Positions 22,150 through 33,308 of a stretch of 64,000 nucleotides of DNA are shown one piece after another. A program made the position numbers and the translations under genes. The notes under the pieces are model-generated. The model was not told the origin of the DNA. It was given only the letters and a program-made list of their open reading frames with translations, and ran no database searches. The DNA is from Symbiodinium natans (taxonomy: Eukaryota; Sar; Dinophyceae; Suessiales; Symbiodiniaceae): positions 494,196 to 558,195 of the forward strand of contig CAJNDS010000125.1 in NCBI GenBank assembly GCA_905221605.1, in the 5' to 3' direction. Within the stretch, counting starts at the first letter, position 1; each line of letters opens with the position of its first letter.

Positions 22150-23510
22150 CATCAGCGTAAACAACCTGCACCTTTTAACTGGTTTCCCAGGCCCAAAACC
22201 GCATCTGCGTAAGCAACCTTCCCAGGACCCCAAAATCCCATCAGCGTAAACAACCGCATCTGCGTAAGCAACCTGTGCCCCTGAACTTGGCTTCCCAGGA
22301 CCCCCAAACCCATCAGCCTAAGCAACCTGCATCCTTCAATTTGGTTTCTCAAGCCCCAAAACCTCATCTGCGTAAGCAACCTGTGCCCTTCAATTTGGCT
22401 TCCCAGGACCCAAAAACCCATCAGCATAAACAACCGGCCCCCTTCAATTTGGTTTCCCAGGGTCCCAAAACCGCATCTGCGTAAGCAACCTGTGCCCTTC
22501 AATTTGGCTTCCCAGGACCCCAAAAACCGTCAGCGTAAGCAACCTGCAGCCTTCAATTTGGTTTCTCAGGGCCCCAAAACCGCATCACTGTAAGCAACCT
22601 GTGTCCTTCAATTTGGCTTCCCAGGACCCCAAAATCCCATCAGCGTAAACAACCTGCACCCTCTGATTGGTTTCCCAGGGTCTCAGAACGGCATGTGCAC
22701 AAGCAACCTGTGCCCTTCAGCGTAAGCAATCTGCACCCTTCAATTTGGTTTCCCAGTGCCCCAAAACCGCATCTGCGTAAGCAACCTGTGCCCTCTGGTT
22801 TCCCAGGCCCCCAAAACCGCATCTGCGTAAGCAACTTGTGCCCTTCAATTTGGCTTCCCGGACCACAGCGTAAGCAATCTCCAGCCTTCAATTTGGTTTC
22901 TCAGGGCCCCAAAACCGCATCACTGTAAGCAACCTGTGTCCTTCAATTTGGCTTCCCAGGACCCCAAAATCCCATCAGCGTAAACAACCTGCACCCTCTG
23001 ATTGGTTTCCCAGGGTCTCAGAACGGCATGTGCACAAGCAACCTGTGCCCTTCAATGTGGCTTCCCAGGACTCATGTGTGAGCAACCTGCATCCTTCAAT
23101 TTGGTTTCTCAGGCCCCAAAACCTCATCTGCGTAAGCAACCTGTGCCCTTCAATTTGGCTTCCCAGGACCCCAAAAAACCCATCAGCATAAGCAACCGGC
23201 CCCCTTCAATTTGATTTCCCAGCGCCCCAAAACCGCATTTGCGTAAGCAACCTGTGCCCTTCAATTTGGCTTCCCAGGACCCAAAAAAAACCATCAGCAT
23301 AAGCAACCGGCCCCATCAATTTGATTTCCCAGCGCCCCAAAACCGCATCTGCGTAAGACACCCGTGCCCTTCAATTTGGCTTCCCAGGACCCCAAAAGCC
23401 CATCAGCGTAAGCAATTGACACTCTTCAGATTGGTTTCCCAAGCAAGCAGTGCCCCTCAACTTGGCTTCCCAGGACCTCAAAAAACCCATCACTACAAGC
23501 AACTAACACC
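22150..23510. repeat. 57-60-bp minisatellite, two alternating subtypes, about 24 units
   Basis: The core is CTTCAATTTGGYTTCCCAGG then RCCCCAAAA...GCGTAAGCAACCTG. Subtype 1 has GGCTTCCCAGGACCCCAAAA then CCCATCAGC; subtype 2 has GGTTTCYCAGGGCCCCAAAA then CCGCATCTGC. They mostly alternate, giving a ~115-bp higher-order unit. Frames within it are artefacts. It lies just upstream of a good coding piece (23,520), so it is probably intronic. Confidence 0.9.
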
Positions 23511-23519
23511 CTCCTCAAG

Positions 23520-23809
23520 AGCCGTTTGGGGTCGAGGCTGGTATAATTGCTGAGTCATGTGATTGCTTTGACTCCGAAGCACGCCAGAAGAACTTTCAGC
23601 TCCAAGCGCAGACCGCCATGCTGACAAACCCAACGTTGCCCAACATAGCCCAACATGTTCCTTGTCTGCTGAGGTCTGCGTCCACAGAATGGTTGACAGA
23701 CGAAACCTATCAGCAGGCTGCGCATCTCTTTCGAAGATCCTGTCATTGTGGATTGCGTCGGAGTGTCTTTGACGTGGAGACCGGTGCAAGTCAGCCATTG
23801 CCAATGTAA
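23520..23809 (+). CDS. Terminal exon of an unknown protein
   Basis: After CCTCAAG the frame runs 95 codons to TAA. Pieces: PFGVEAGIIAESCDC, SEARQKNFQLQAQTA, TEWLTDETYQQAAHL, SVFDVETGASQPLPM. The amino-acid composition is protein-like throughout, and it is the longest clean exon-like frame in the block. No family recognised. Confidence 0.5.
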
Positions 23810-24099
23810 GCGCATGTTGCTTTTTCCCGCAGGGAAGCTTTAATCAATTCGCGGGACTCGAAGAATCAAAGTTCAAACTCGCCTGGCCCCGAGACGGTCG
23901 ATTCGTATCAGTCGGAGATTGTTGATGTTTGTCTTGTGTGCCCCCCCCCAACCCCCCCGCTTGTTTAAGCCGTGCAAACTTGCTTCAAAGCACCTTTTTT
24001 TTTTCATGAAACCCATCATGCGAGCATTGTGTTTGCAAATGGGGGGGGGGAGTGGGGGAGTTAAAAAAAACAACCTCTGGGGGGGTGTCCGGGGGGGGG

Positions 24100-24205
24100 G
24101 GGGGGCGAAACAACAACCTTAATGGGCCAAAAAAACAACCTGGAGGGGCGAAAAGCCAATGCGGGGCCAAAAAAACAGCCTCGAGGGTCAGAAAAACAAT
24201 ATCCC
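24100..24205. repeat. Tandem GGGCCAAAAAAACARCCT-type repeat
   Basis: Three to four ~33-bp units after a G tract (24,079-24,105). Inverse orientation of the family seen at 6,230-6,480. Confidence 0.5.
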
Positions 24206-24396
24206 CGGTTTAGGGTTTAGGGTTTAGGGTTAGGGTACCGTAACCCTAAACCCTGAACTCCAAACCTTAAACTCTAAACCCCAAATCCCGGTACTGTACA
24301 GTATAGTTCCAAGTAGGGCTATTTTTCGGCAGTTCTCTGAATTATGGTCGTCGGTGCCCCTAGTATTCAGGCTCCTTATCGTGATGGGAAAGGACC

Positions 24397-24699
24397 ATTC
24401 ATGGGTTCCCCTACTACCCCCCTCTATACTACCCCGAAACTAGGTTTCCCCCATGATCATGGCTATTTTAGGAATAGTTAAGCTTAATTAAGGTTATTTA
24501 AGGGGGGAACCTAGGGGGGGGTAGCCCTAAACCCTAAACTCAAAACCCCAAACCCCAAACCCCAAACCCCAAACCCCAAACCCCAAACCCTAAACCCTAA
24601 ACCCTAAACCCTAAACCCTAAACCCTAAACCCTAAACCCTAAACCCTAAACCCCTAAGCTAACCAGTATAGAGGGGGGTAGTAGGGCAACCCATGAACC
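24397..24699. mobile_element. Fold-back element, family B, interrupted by a (CCCTAAA)n array
   Basis: The left end TTCATGGGTTCCCCTACTAC then CCCCCTCTATACT is the inverse of the right end AGTATAGAGGGGGGTAGTAG, then GG..AACCCATGAA. An inner inverted pair (CTAGGTTTCCCCC / GGGGGGAACCTAG) is also present. The heptamer array (24,525-24,655) sits within the right half. A second copy without the array is at 36,303-36,484. Confidence 0.65.
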
Positions 24700-24703
24700 A
24701 TAG

Positions 24704-24773
24704 TTTAGAGAACGAAGTAGTGTTGAATCAAAACGCATTCGAAAAGCTCAGACGCCAGAAGCACGGGATCCAG
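24704..24773 (+). CDS. Possible LRR-region exon
   Basis: After CCATAG the frame reads LENEVVLNQNAFEKL then RRQKHGIQ. VVLNQNxFEKL resembles an LRR. The end AG|GCCGTAG would be a GC donor. CCCTAAA upstream, TTTAGGG downstream. Confidence 0.42.
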
Positions 24774-25612
24774 GCCGTAGGGCATTCGGGTTTAGGGTTT
24801 AGGGTTTAGGGTTTAGGGTTTAGGGTTTAGGGTTTAGGGTTTAGGGCATTCGGGTTGGGGGGTCCTAGTTGAGGATTGCGGGATTCACGTTGATGGCTTG
24901 GGTTTCCAGTTTAGCATTTGGAGCGCAGGTGTTGCAGGAAGAAGCTCTGGACCCGAAACCCCAACCCCTGAAAGTTACGATGCCTAGCTGAAGGGTTTGA
25001 AGTATTGCAATACCAGTTGAAATACAAGTCTTCTCAGTTCTATGAAGGCAGGCGTTCCTCGAGCAAACGATCTTGGGTTCAGGGTTTAGGTGTTCTAAAC
25101 CAAGAAGCCAGACTTCTGGGAGGAGCTGTGAAAGTAGATCCTCCCAGATCAGTGGACTGAGTTTGGGGTTGTTGATTAGGGTTGAGTAGGGCTATTAAGT
25201 TATGAACTTATTAAGTAAGGATATTCAGTAGGCTTATTCAGTTGTTATGTGATTACGTTATTTAGTAGGGTTATTAAGTTATAACCTCATTTAGGGGCCC
25301 ATTTTAGGGTACTTCTCACTCTGCGTGGTTCCTATACTCACCAAGTCACTAAGTCCCCCAATCCACCAAGTAGACCCTCAACATTTAAGCCTGAGCACTA
25401 AGCCCTAACCCTAAACGCCCTAAACCCTAAACCCAAGAGCGAACACGATAAAGCCCCGAACCCAGCAAGCATACAAGGTACTAAGTAGTCATTTCTCAAA
25501 GTAGCAGTACCCGTTTTATACCCCAAGTACAATAGAATCCCCTTAAAGGGCCGTCTGCCTGGCAAGGTTTGCCGTAGATTGCCGCAAAAAGGGGTTCGGA
25601 TTGCGCCGATAG

Positions 25613-25673
25613 CCAAACCCTAAACCCTAAACCCTAAACCCTAAACCCTAAACCCTAAACCCTAAACCCTAAA
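25613..25673. repeat. (CCCTAAA)n array
   Basis: Perfect heptamers just 5' of the LRR exon at 25,685. Confidence 0.95.
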
Positions 25674-25684
25674 CACAACCTCAG

Positions 25685-25733
25685 GAATTCGGCGGCTACG
25701 GAAGATGCGCCGCCTGAACCTCGTGGGCAACAG
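25685..25733 (+). CDS. LRR exon (49 bp)
   Basis: Between CCTCAG and AG|GCATGC (GC donor). Reads IRRLRKMRRLNLVGN then R: LxxLxxLNLxGN, a canonical LRR. Other frames lack the motif. Confidence 0.62.
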
Positions 25734-25746
25734 GCATGCAACTGAG

Positions 25747-26066
25747 CCCAAAACCCGATTAGGGAAGATACGTTCAAGTCCTGCAGGGATCTTTAATATG
25801 ATTTGAAGGTATATTCCTTATTTAAAAGCCCAAAACCCCTTGATTAGGGAAGATACTTCAAATCCTGCAGGGATCTTTAATATGATTGGAAGGTATATTC
25901 CTTATTTATTCCTTATTTAAAAGCCCAAAACCCCTTGTTTGGTGAAGATACCTGAAATTCTGCAGGGATCTTGAAAATGAAGTTATATTCCTTATTTAAA
26001 TATACCTTGAAAATGTCTGTAGGGATCCTTCATGTAATTTACGGTATCTTCCTTATTTAAGGGGTA
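25747..26066. repeat. Tandem repeat, units of 82-95 bp, three copies plus partial
   Basis: Units start at 25,747, 25,829 and 25,924 with CCCAAAACCC..GAAGATAC, contain CTGCAGGGATCTTTAATATG and end TATATTCCTTATTTAAAAG. AT-rich compared with the surroundings. Confidence 0.8.
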
Positions 26067-26375
26067 GTGGGCTCTTTAGGGCATCTGGCTGACAGCCATT
26101 GCAAGTGTAGGGTTTAGGGTTTAGGATATAGGGTTTAGGGTTCAGGGTTTAGAGTTTAGGGTTTAGGGTTTAGGGTTTAGGGTTTAGGGTTTAGGGTTTA
26201 GGGACATTTGCTATTTTCTTTACTTGGATTTGGGAGATGTTTTAGGAGTATTTGTCACAGGGTTTGAAAGGCCATCCTAGACAACTGCCTTAAGCCCTGA
26301 AAATCGAAACCGAACAACACACACAGAGACACACAGACACACAGCGCACTTTGCGCGGCGGTTTTTGATCATCAG

Positions 26376-26540
26376 CCGCAGCCCGGCATCTTAACACTCG
26401 TGGTGGTGAAGTCCGTCTGAACGATGCGCTGTTGGTGGCTGGCAGTGACAACTTCGGCAAGGGCACAGATGTCAAACGCCACATGGAGAAGGGCAGCCAC
26501 AGAATACCTGGCAAGAAAATGGCCCCATTCTATTGCGAAG
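26376..26540 (+). CDS. Exon of an unknown protein (165 bp)
   Basis: Between TTTTTGATCATCAG and GAAG|GTGCCG. Reads AARHLNTRGGEVRLN, DALLVAGSDNFGKGT, DVKRHMEKGSHRIPG, KKMAPFYCE. The composition is very protein-like and the splice sites are good. Not flanked by the usual TTTAGGG on the 3' side. Family not recognised. Confidence 0.52.
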
Positions 26541-27486
26541 GTGCCGACGAAGGACGAACCTAAGAACCCAACTTCTACATCTCAAACCCTAAACCCTAAA
26601 CCCTAAACCCTAAAGCCCGTGAACTCTCACGGACACAAAGGTTCACTACAAGCCCCCTGGGTCCTGACCCTAAACCCTAAACCTTCAACCCTCAACCCTT
26701 TACAAAAACGAAGCCCTAAAACTTAATCTGTGTATAAAGCGAAAGCAAAACCTTAAGCCTTAAACCTTGAAACCTAAACCTTAATCCTTGGATGAACACA
26801 TCAACACAAAACCCTAAGGTCTATAAAGCAAGCTATGCCCAGACCCTACGCGCAGAAGAGTCAACTTCCAGCCATATAAATTCCCCAAGCTGTAGATGTC
26901 GCAAGGGTTCGGATTGTGCCGATAGCCAAAAACAACCCCTGAATGCGCCTTTATGCCCTTAGACCCTAAACCCTAAACACCCCTAAGCGTAAAGCCAAAC
27001 CGCTCAAATCCCAAACCACCAAACCCTGTACACCCCAACCCCTTGAAACCACTAAAATCCCCAAACCCTAAACCCCAAATTCCCAAACCCTAACTTCTAA
27101 TCCCTATATCCCTAGACCCTAACCCCCTACATCCCTAAACCCTAAACCCCAAACCGAAACGCTGTATCCCTAAACCCTACCCAAAACAAGTTCCTGCATC
27201 CCTAAACCCTAAATCCCCATATCCCTAAACCCTAAACTCCAAACCTAAACCCTAAACCCTATATCCCTAAACCCATCATCCCCAAGCCATAAACCCCAAA
27301 CCCTATTTCTCGAAACCCAGTACTGAACCCCAAACCCTATCCCTAAACCCTAAACCCCCCAAACCCCTAAACCCTATATCACTAAACCCTAAACCCTATG
27401 TCCCTATATCCCTAAATCACCAAACCCCTAAATCACTAAACCCCAAACCCTATGTCCCTATATCCCTAAACCTGTGGCGTGTGCAG

Positions 27487-27517
27487 ACCATTGTGCCACC
27501 GGGTCGCTCCGGCACAG
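27487..27517 (+). CDS. Short exon candidate
   Basis: 31 bp between GTGCAG and CAG|GCCGAC. Reads TIVPPGRSGT. Only the splice context supports it. Confidence 0.3.
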
Positions 27518-27567
27518 GCCGACCTGCTGGGGCCTAAACCTCGCTCGCGCGGTCGGCTCCGCACCAG

Positions 27568-27594
27568 TGGATCACGGGGGATGACGCGACAGCG
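27568..27594 (+). CDS. Short exon candidate
   Basis: After GCACCAG it reads WITGDDATA, with a GTGATG donor. Weak. Confidence 0.3.
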
Positions 27595-27719
27595 GGTGAT
27601 GATGAGCTCAACCCTAAACCCTAAACCCTAAACCCTAAACCCTAAACCCTAAACCCTAAACCCTAACCCCTAACCCCTAAACCCTAAACCCTAAACCCTA
27701 AACCCCTAAGACCCCGCAG

Positions 27720-27778
27720 GCTCACGGCTTTGCCCGAAGAGTTGGGCCACCTGGCGGGCCTGAAGGCCTGCCTCCTCG
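27720..27778 (+). CDS. LRR exon
   Basis: Between CCCGCAG and CTCG|GTTTAGGG. Reads RLTALPEELGHLAGL then KACLL, a textbook LRR (LTxLPxxLGxLxxLxxLxL). The donor GT is the first GT of the following repeat array. CCCTAAA lies immediately upstream. Confidence 0.75.
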
Positions 27779-28320
27779 GTTTAGGGCTTAGGGCTTAGGG
27801 CTTAGGGCTTAGGGCTTAGGGTTTAGGGTTTAGGGTTTAGGGTTTGGGGGTTAGGGTTTAGGGTTTAGGGTTTAGGGCTTAGGACTTTAGGGCTTTCGGG
27901 CTTTAGGGCTTTAGGGCTTTCGGGCTTTAGGGCTTCATGGCTTAGGGGTTTAGGCTTTAGGGGTTTCGGGCTTTCGGGCTTTCGGGCTTTAGGGCTTTAG
28001 GGCTTTCGGGCTTTAGGACTTTAGGGCTTTCGGGCTTTAGGGATTTCGGGCTTTAGGGCTTTAGGGATTTGGGGCTTTAGGGCTTTGGGCTTTAGGGCTT
28101 TCGGGCTTTAGGGCTTTATGGCTTAGGGGTTTAGGCTTCAGGGCTTTAGGGCTTTAGGGATTTCGGGCTTTCGGGCTTTAGGGCTTTAGGGCTTTCGGGC
28201 TTTAGGGATTTCGGGCTTTAGGGCTTTAGGGCTTTGGGGCTTTGGGGCTTTGGGGCTTTGGGGCTTTGGGGCTTGAGGGCTTTAGGGCTTTGGGGCTTTG
28301 GGGCTTTGGGGGTCTAGGGT
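27779..28320. repeat. TTTAGGGC octamer variant array (with TTTCGGGC), about 540 bp
   Basis: Starts as GGTTTAGGGC, shifts to GGGCTTTA/GGGCTTTC octamers, and ends as GGGCTTTG. A locally homogenised derivative of the heptamer, starting exactly at the exon's donor. Confidence 0.9.
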
Positions 28321-28718
28321 TTAGGGTTTAGGGTTACAGGGGTTTAGGGCTTTTCAGGGTTTTAGGGTTTTAGTCCTGCATTTATGGTCTAGGTTTTTGG
28401 GGTTTTAGGGTTTTAGGTTTCGGGTTTTCGGGTTTAGGGGTTAGCTGTTCAGGGTTTTAGGGTTTAAAGGCCTTTAGGGTTTCAGGGCTTGGGGCTTTTG
28501 GGTGGTAGGGTGTTTGGGTGTTCGGTTGCACTTTAATCTTAAGCATGTTGTGACCTCAGGTTCGAAGTGAATTGCATACAGTTGCCTCTTATTCTGATCT
28601 TGATGGTTTAGGGTTTAGGGTTTGGGGGTCGGGGGTTGTGGGTCGTGGAGGGTAAGTGTTTTTCAGGTTTGGGGTTCAAAAACCTTAAGCCCTAAACTAT
28701 AAACCGTACGTCCACCAG

Positions 28719-28834
28719 ATGCACATGGACGCGACATCAAGGGGGTGGTCAGGTCTGCCACCAAGGCTTTCTGGAGCGAGGTGGCGACGCGCACCAAAAA
28801 AAGCAACGAGTTGGTGAAGGCCTCCGAGCACGCG
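28719..28834 (+). CDS. Exon of an unknown protein
   Basis: After TCCACCAG the frame reads AHGRDIKGVVRSATK, AFWSEVATRTKKSNE, LVKASEHA, with a GTGAGG donor. Alternatively it reads on as VRWFRDAEP, and a frame shifted by one continues as GTELVGVHGFHTDIF. High GC at third positions supports coding. Confidence 0.6.
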
Positions 28835-28923
28835 GTGAGGTGGTTCAGGGATGCCGAACCGCGGCACAGAGCTGGTCGGCGTCCACGGGTTCCACACCGA
28901 CATCTTCCTGACCCAGTCTTTCC
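28835..28923 (+). pseudogene. Coding continuation in a shifted frame
   Basis: From about 28,853 the open frame is NRGTELVGVHGFHTD then IFLTQSF, one register off the upstream exon. A 1-base deletion (in the genome or the assembly) or a very short intron would explain it. Confidence 0.4.
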
Positions 28924-28985
28924 CCTAAACCCTAAACCCTGAACCCTGAACCCTAAACCCTAAACCCTAAAGCCTAAACCCTAAA

Positions 28986-29088
28986 GCACCTGTTGATACT
29001 CCCGGACCTCTCGCTCTTCATGCCGGGATCTCCGGAACCAACGGCACTGACAGGCACGGCATCCGTGCCACCACGAACAGGATTGCCT
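28986..29088 (+). CDS. Exon candidate, unknown
   Basis: The open frame reads LLILPDLSLFMPGSP then EPTALTGTASVPPRT, between CCCTAAAG and a CCCTAAA array. Boundaries are unclear. Confidence 0.35.
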
Positions 29089-29207
29089 AAACCCTAAACC
29101 CTAAACCCTAAACCCTAAACCCTAAACCCTAAACCCTAAACCCTAAACCCTAAACCCTAAACCCTAAACCCTAAACCCTAAACCCTAAACCCTAAACCCT
29201 AAACCGA
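29085..29207. repeat. (CCCTAAA)n array, about 120 bp
   Basis: Perfect heptamers 5' of the exon near 29,240-29,345. Confidence 0.96.
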
Positions 29208-29239
29208 AACCCTAAACCCCAAACCCCTGAATTTTGACG

Positions 29240-29345
29240 GGGTCCGCGAGTACCTCCACAGGGTGAGCGCGGACCTGGGCCCCAGGACACCGCCACCTTG
29301 GCGCAGATCGCGGCCATGTTCGACAACTCCAGCATATGGCAGACA
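29240..29345 (+). CDS. Exon of an unknown protein, with a frame change
   Basis: The 5' part reads LNFDGVREYLHRVSA then DLGP. From 29,285 (after CCCCAG) it reads DTATLAQIAAMFDNS then SIWQT, in another register, ending at GTATGT. Either the true exon starts at 29,285 or one C is missing in the CCCC run. Flanked by CCCTAAA and TTTAGGG. Confidence 0.55.
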
Positions 29346-30173
29346 GTATGTTAGGGTTTAGGGTTTAGGGTTTAGGGTTTAGGGTTTAGGGTTTAGCGTT
29401 TAAACCCTAAACCCTAAACCCTGAAACCCCGAACCCTGAACCCTAAACCCTGAACCCTGAACTTGTCTTGTATGATGCCCTGAGTGGCTTCAGGTTTTGT
29501 GGTTTTCGGGTTGACTGTTGGGGTTGTCGCTTCAAGCTGAAGGGGTTTGGGGTTTGGGGTTTAGAGTTTAGGGTTTAGGGTTTAGGGTTTAGGGTTTAGG
29601 GTTTAGAGTTTGGGTCTCTTGTGGATTGCTGGTGCTCTCATACTTCAAGGCGTCTTTCTTCACAAAGGGGTTTTGAAATTGGGCTCCCCCAGATCTCGTT
29701 CGCCAGCTCCAGTGCACTGCCAGCCCTTATTGCTCAATCTACCCTAAACCCTAAACCCTAAACCCTAACCCTAAACCCTAAACCCTAAACCCTAAACCCT
29801 AAACCCTAAACCCTAAACCCTAAACCCTAACAACCCAAGCCCTAAACCCCTAACAACGCCTAAACCCCAATCCCCCAACCCCCAACCCCCAACCCCCAAC
29901 CCCCAACCCCCAACCCCCAACCCCCAAACCCCAAACCCCAGCCCCTAAACCCCAAACCCTAAACCCTAAACCCCTAAACCCCAAACCTTGAACCCTAAAC
30001 CCCCAAACCCTAAACCCTAACCCCAAACCCTAAACCCCAAGCCCTCAACCTTAAACCCTAAACCCCAAACCCTGAACCCCAAACCCTAAACCCCAAACCC
30101 TAAACCCTAAACCCCTAAACCCCTAAACCCTAAACCCCTAAACCCCTAAACCCTACACCCTAAACCCTCGAAG

Positions 30174-30256
30174 GCCTTGATGGTGGATGGCAACCGCTTG
30201 GAGGACATTCCCAGCACGCTGAAGCCCTTGTGGCTGGCAGGACCTGGGCTCAAAGA
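30174..30256 (+). CDS. LRR exon
   Basis: After CGAAG it reads ALMVDGNRLEDIPST then LKPLWLAG: LMVDGNRLEDIPSTL is a canonical LRR. The donor is probably GTGTGG. CCCTAAA upstream; TTTAGGG-type repeats from 30,293. Confidence 0.68.
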
Positions 30257-30994
30257 GTGTGGGGATTAGGGCTTATAGGCTGCAAGGAATCGGGTTTAGG
30301 GATATAGGGTTTAGGGTTCAGGGTTTAGGGTTTAGGGTTTAGTGCTTACTGTGGACTTCTATCACTATTCAAATCGAAACCCTATATCCCTAAACCCTAA
30401 ACCCTATATCCCTAAACCCTATATCCCTAAACCCTAAACCCTATATCCCTAAACCTGTGGACCCCGCGGAGTGACCCCTGGTGGTTGGGAAACATCAAGG
30501 GATTAAGGGTTGTACCCCGAAAAGTTCCCCTCAATATGCTTTCAATATACTGCTAACATGGCCCTTAGACTACCTTAAGGATATTGAAGAAGCCCTAAAC
30601 CCGAAGCCCTAAACCCTAAGCCCCCAACACCCAAGAGTACAACCTTAAGGGTCCAAGATAGAAACCCTAGACAATAGCTTGGGTGGTGAAGCTGCCTCAG
30701 CCCGAAGCAGTTGATCCCCCAACTTAAGCTGTAGTGTTTAGGATTGAGGAGTTTAGGGTTTAGGGTGTAGGGTTTAGGGTTTAGGGTTTAGGGTTTCCTT
30801 TAACCCAAAAAGGGTACCTTTTCATAACTAGGTTGCTCTTGGGGTCTAGGTAGTCTCCTGCAGCGCCACGCCTGAACCCTAAACCATGAACCCTCAACCC
30901 TCAATCCTACACCCTAAACCCTAAACCCTAAACCCTAAACCCTAAACCCTAAACCCTAAACCCTAAACCCTAAGTCCTAAACCCTAAACCCTAC

Positions 30995-31070
30995 CTCCGC
31001 CCTGGAGGCCCAGCCTAAACTCAACTCCTACACCTGTTCTTTGGGGTTTGGCTCGGTCTCTGCAGTTCAA
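30995..31070 (+). CDS. Exon candidate, unknown
   Basis: The open frame reads SALEAQPKLNSYTCS then LGFGSVSAVQ, between a CCCTAAA array and TTTAGGG repeats. Boundaries approximate. Confidence 0.32.
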
Positions 31071-31362
31071 GTTCAGGGTTGAGGGTTTAGGGTTTAAGGT
31101 TTCAGGGTTTAGGGTTTTAGGGTTTTGGGGTTTTTTGGGGTTTTAGGGTGTAGGGTATCAGGCTTTGAGGATAGCAAAGCACCTAGAAGTTTTAGGAGGG
31201 CGAAGCCTGAACTAAGCTCTAAGACCTATACGGCCCTGAAAAATCCTCAACCATAACACCCTGAAGCTTCATGCCCTGAGCCCTAGACCCTAGCAAAGCC
31301 CTAGCCTGAACCCTAAACCCTAAATCCTCAACCATAACACCCTGAAGCTTCAAGCCCTAGCC

Positions 31363-31500
31363 CTAAACCCTAAACCCTAAACCCTAAACCCTAAACCCTA
31401 AACCCTAAACCCTAAACCCTAAACCCTAAACCCTAAACCCTAAACCCTAAACCCTAAACCCTAAACCCTAAACCCTAAACCCTAAACCCTAAACCCTAGC
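31363..31500. repeat. (CCCTAAA)n array, about 138 bp
   Basis: Perfect heptamers preceding the LRR exon at 31,573. Confidence 0.97.
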
Positions 31501-31572
31501 CCTAAACCCTAAACCCTTAACCCTCAAACCCTGGAGTTCTCGTGTTCCTTACAACTCCTCAGCCGCGTGCAG

Positions 31573-31633
31573 GAGGGCTGCACGCAGATGGAAACCCCAT
31601 GGACCAGAGGCGGCCGCTGGCAACCGGAGAGCT
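31573..31633 (+). CDS. LRR exon with DGNP motif
   Basis: Between GTGCAG and CT|GTAGCG. Reads GLHADGNPMDQRRPL then ATGE. LxxDGNPM followed by Arg-rich and GTxE-like residues resembles the last repeats of LRRC40-type intracellular LRR proteins. That relationship is inference. Confidence 0.55.
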
Positions 31634-31854
31634 GTAGCGGAGTTCGGCGGCGGCCATCTTCCCGGAAACCCTAGATTGTAAGCCCTAAACCCCTAAACCC
31701 CTAAACCCCTAAAGCCTGGACTCTAAACCCAAGTCCCCCCCAAACCAATATAAGCCCCAAATCCTAAACCCCGAACCCTGCAACCGGTGGCCCGAAATCC
31801 TAAACCCTGTGCTCTGCATGGTTTTAAGAGGGTTTAGGGTTTAGGGTTTAGGGG

Positions 31855-31950
31855 CCAGCCCAACGGTCGCCAGATGTCTCACAGATGCGGGACGGCGTGC
31901 ACAAAAGGTCCCACAGAAGATAGACTCCGAGTCCGTCGACACGAGAACCT
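31855..31950 (+). CDS. Exon candidate, unknown
   Basis: The open frame reads SPTVARCLTDAGRRA then QKVPQKIDSESVDTR to TAA. It has TTTAGGG on its left rather than CCCTAAA, which is atypical. Confidence 0.25.
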
Positions 31951-32519
31951 AAAGCCATCACGCTGAACACCCTAAACCCGAAACCCAAAATTGCAATTCT
32001 GAACCCTAAACCATAAACCCGAAACCCTAAACCGCGAGTTCCTAAGCTGCGAGACCCCGAGCTTTAAAGCCCCAAATCCCTGCACCGAAGCCTAAACTCC
32101 TAAAGCCCCTAAAGCCGAAAGCCGAAACTCGTCTGAACCCTAACCAAACTATTGGGTTTATACAAGTGCCTCATTATAAGGATTATTTTACAGAGGCCTT
32201 CCTGGCCTTAAAGACTCCCAGGCCCCAAACTCCTTGCCCCAAAACCCGAAACACCTCCTATGTGAGCTTCCAAGCCACAAAGTCCCAAACCCGAAGCCCG
32301 TAAGCCCTGGAAACCCTATCCCCCCCCACCCTAAACCAAAGGGTTTAGGGTTTAGGGTTTAGGGTTTAGGGTTTAGGGTTTAGGGTTTAGGGTTTAGACC
32401 TGTATGGCTCCCCCAACACACCGGAGAGCCCATCCGGTTGGCACCATGTCATCCTTGGACTATGCAGCCCCCCTAGATGCTAAGCCCCAAAACCCCAAAT
32501 TTTCAAACCCCTAAACCCT

Positions 32520-32692
32520 AACCCTAAACCCTAAACCCTAAACCCTAAACCCTAAACCCCGAACCCTAAACCCTAAACCCTAAACCCTAAACCCTAAACC
32601 CTAAACCCTAAACCCTAAACCCTAAACCCTAAACCCTAAACCCTAAACCCTAAACCCTAAACCCTAAACCCTAAACCCTAAACCCTAAACCA
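32520..32692. repeat. (CCCTAAA)n array, about 170 bp
   Basis: Perfect except one CCCCGAA unit. The 3' end of the intron before the exon at 32,710. Confidence 0.97.
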
Positions 32693-32709
32693 AAATCATG
32701 ACCGCCCAG

Positions 32710-32796
32710 GTCTGAGATCTACACAGCGCTTCCGAAAACTCGCTTCGGGATGACGGCATGGCGCCCAGTTGCGGGCTGTTTTTTGGCCGCTCGGGG
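32710..32796 (+). CDS. Exon of an unknown protein
   Basis: 87 bp between CCGCCCAG and G|GTGTTA. Reads SEIYTALPKTRFGMT then AWRPVAGCFLAAR. Preceded by a perfect CCCTAAA array. Confidence 0.52.
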
Positions 32797-33017
32797 GTGT
32801 TAGGCCTATACTAAACCCTAAACCCTAAACCCTAAACCCTAAACCCTAAACTCTAAACCCTAAACCCTAAACCCTAACTCTAAACCCTAAGCCCTAAACC
32901 CGGCTTACAACGGGTTCAGGGGTTGCTGTTATCGTTTCGAGAAAAGACCTGAACCCTTAAGCGCCAAAAGCCCCAAATCCTGTGCCCCAAAAGCTTTACA
33001 CCAAGCCTATGCTTGCG

Positions 33018-33112
33018 CCCTAAACCCTAAACCCTAAACCCTAAACCCTAAACCCTAAACCCTAAACCCTAAACCCTAAACCCTAAACCCTAAACCCTAA
33101 ACCCTAAACCCT
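33018..33112. repeat. (CCCTAAA)n array
   Basis: Perfect heptamers. Downstream is a short unique piece and then TTTAGGG. Confidence 0.97.
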
Positions 33113-33308
33113 GCCAATCGACCCGCGGATATGAGGGTTTAGGGTTTAGGGTACTTGGAGCTGGTTCCGTTTCCTTGCCGCCAAAGATTAAGGTGCTACA
33201 CCCTAAACCCTCAACCCTCCACCCTAAGCCCTAAACCCTAAGCCCTAAACCCTAAGCCCTAAACCCTAAACCCTAAGCCCTAAACCCTAAACCCTGAACC
33301 CTACTCAG

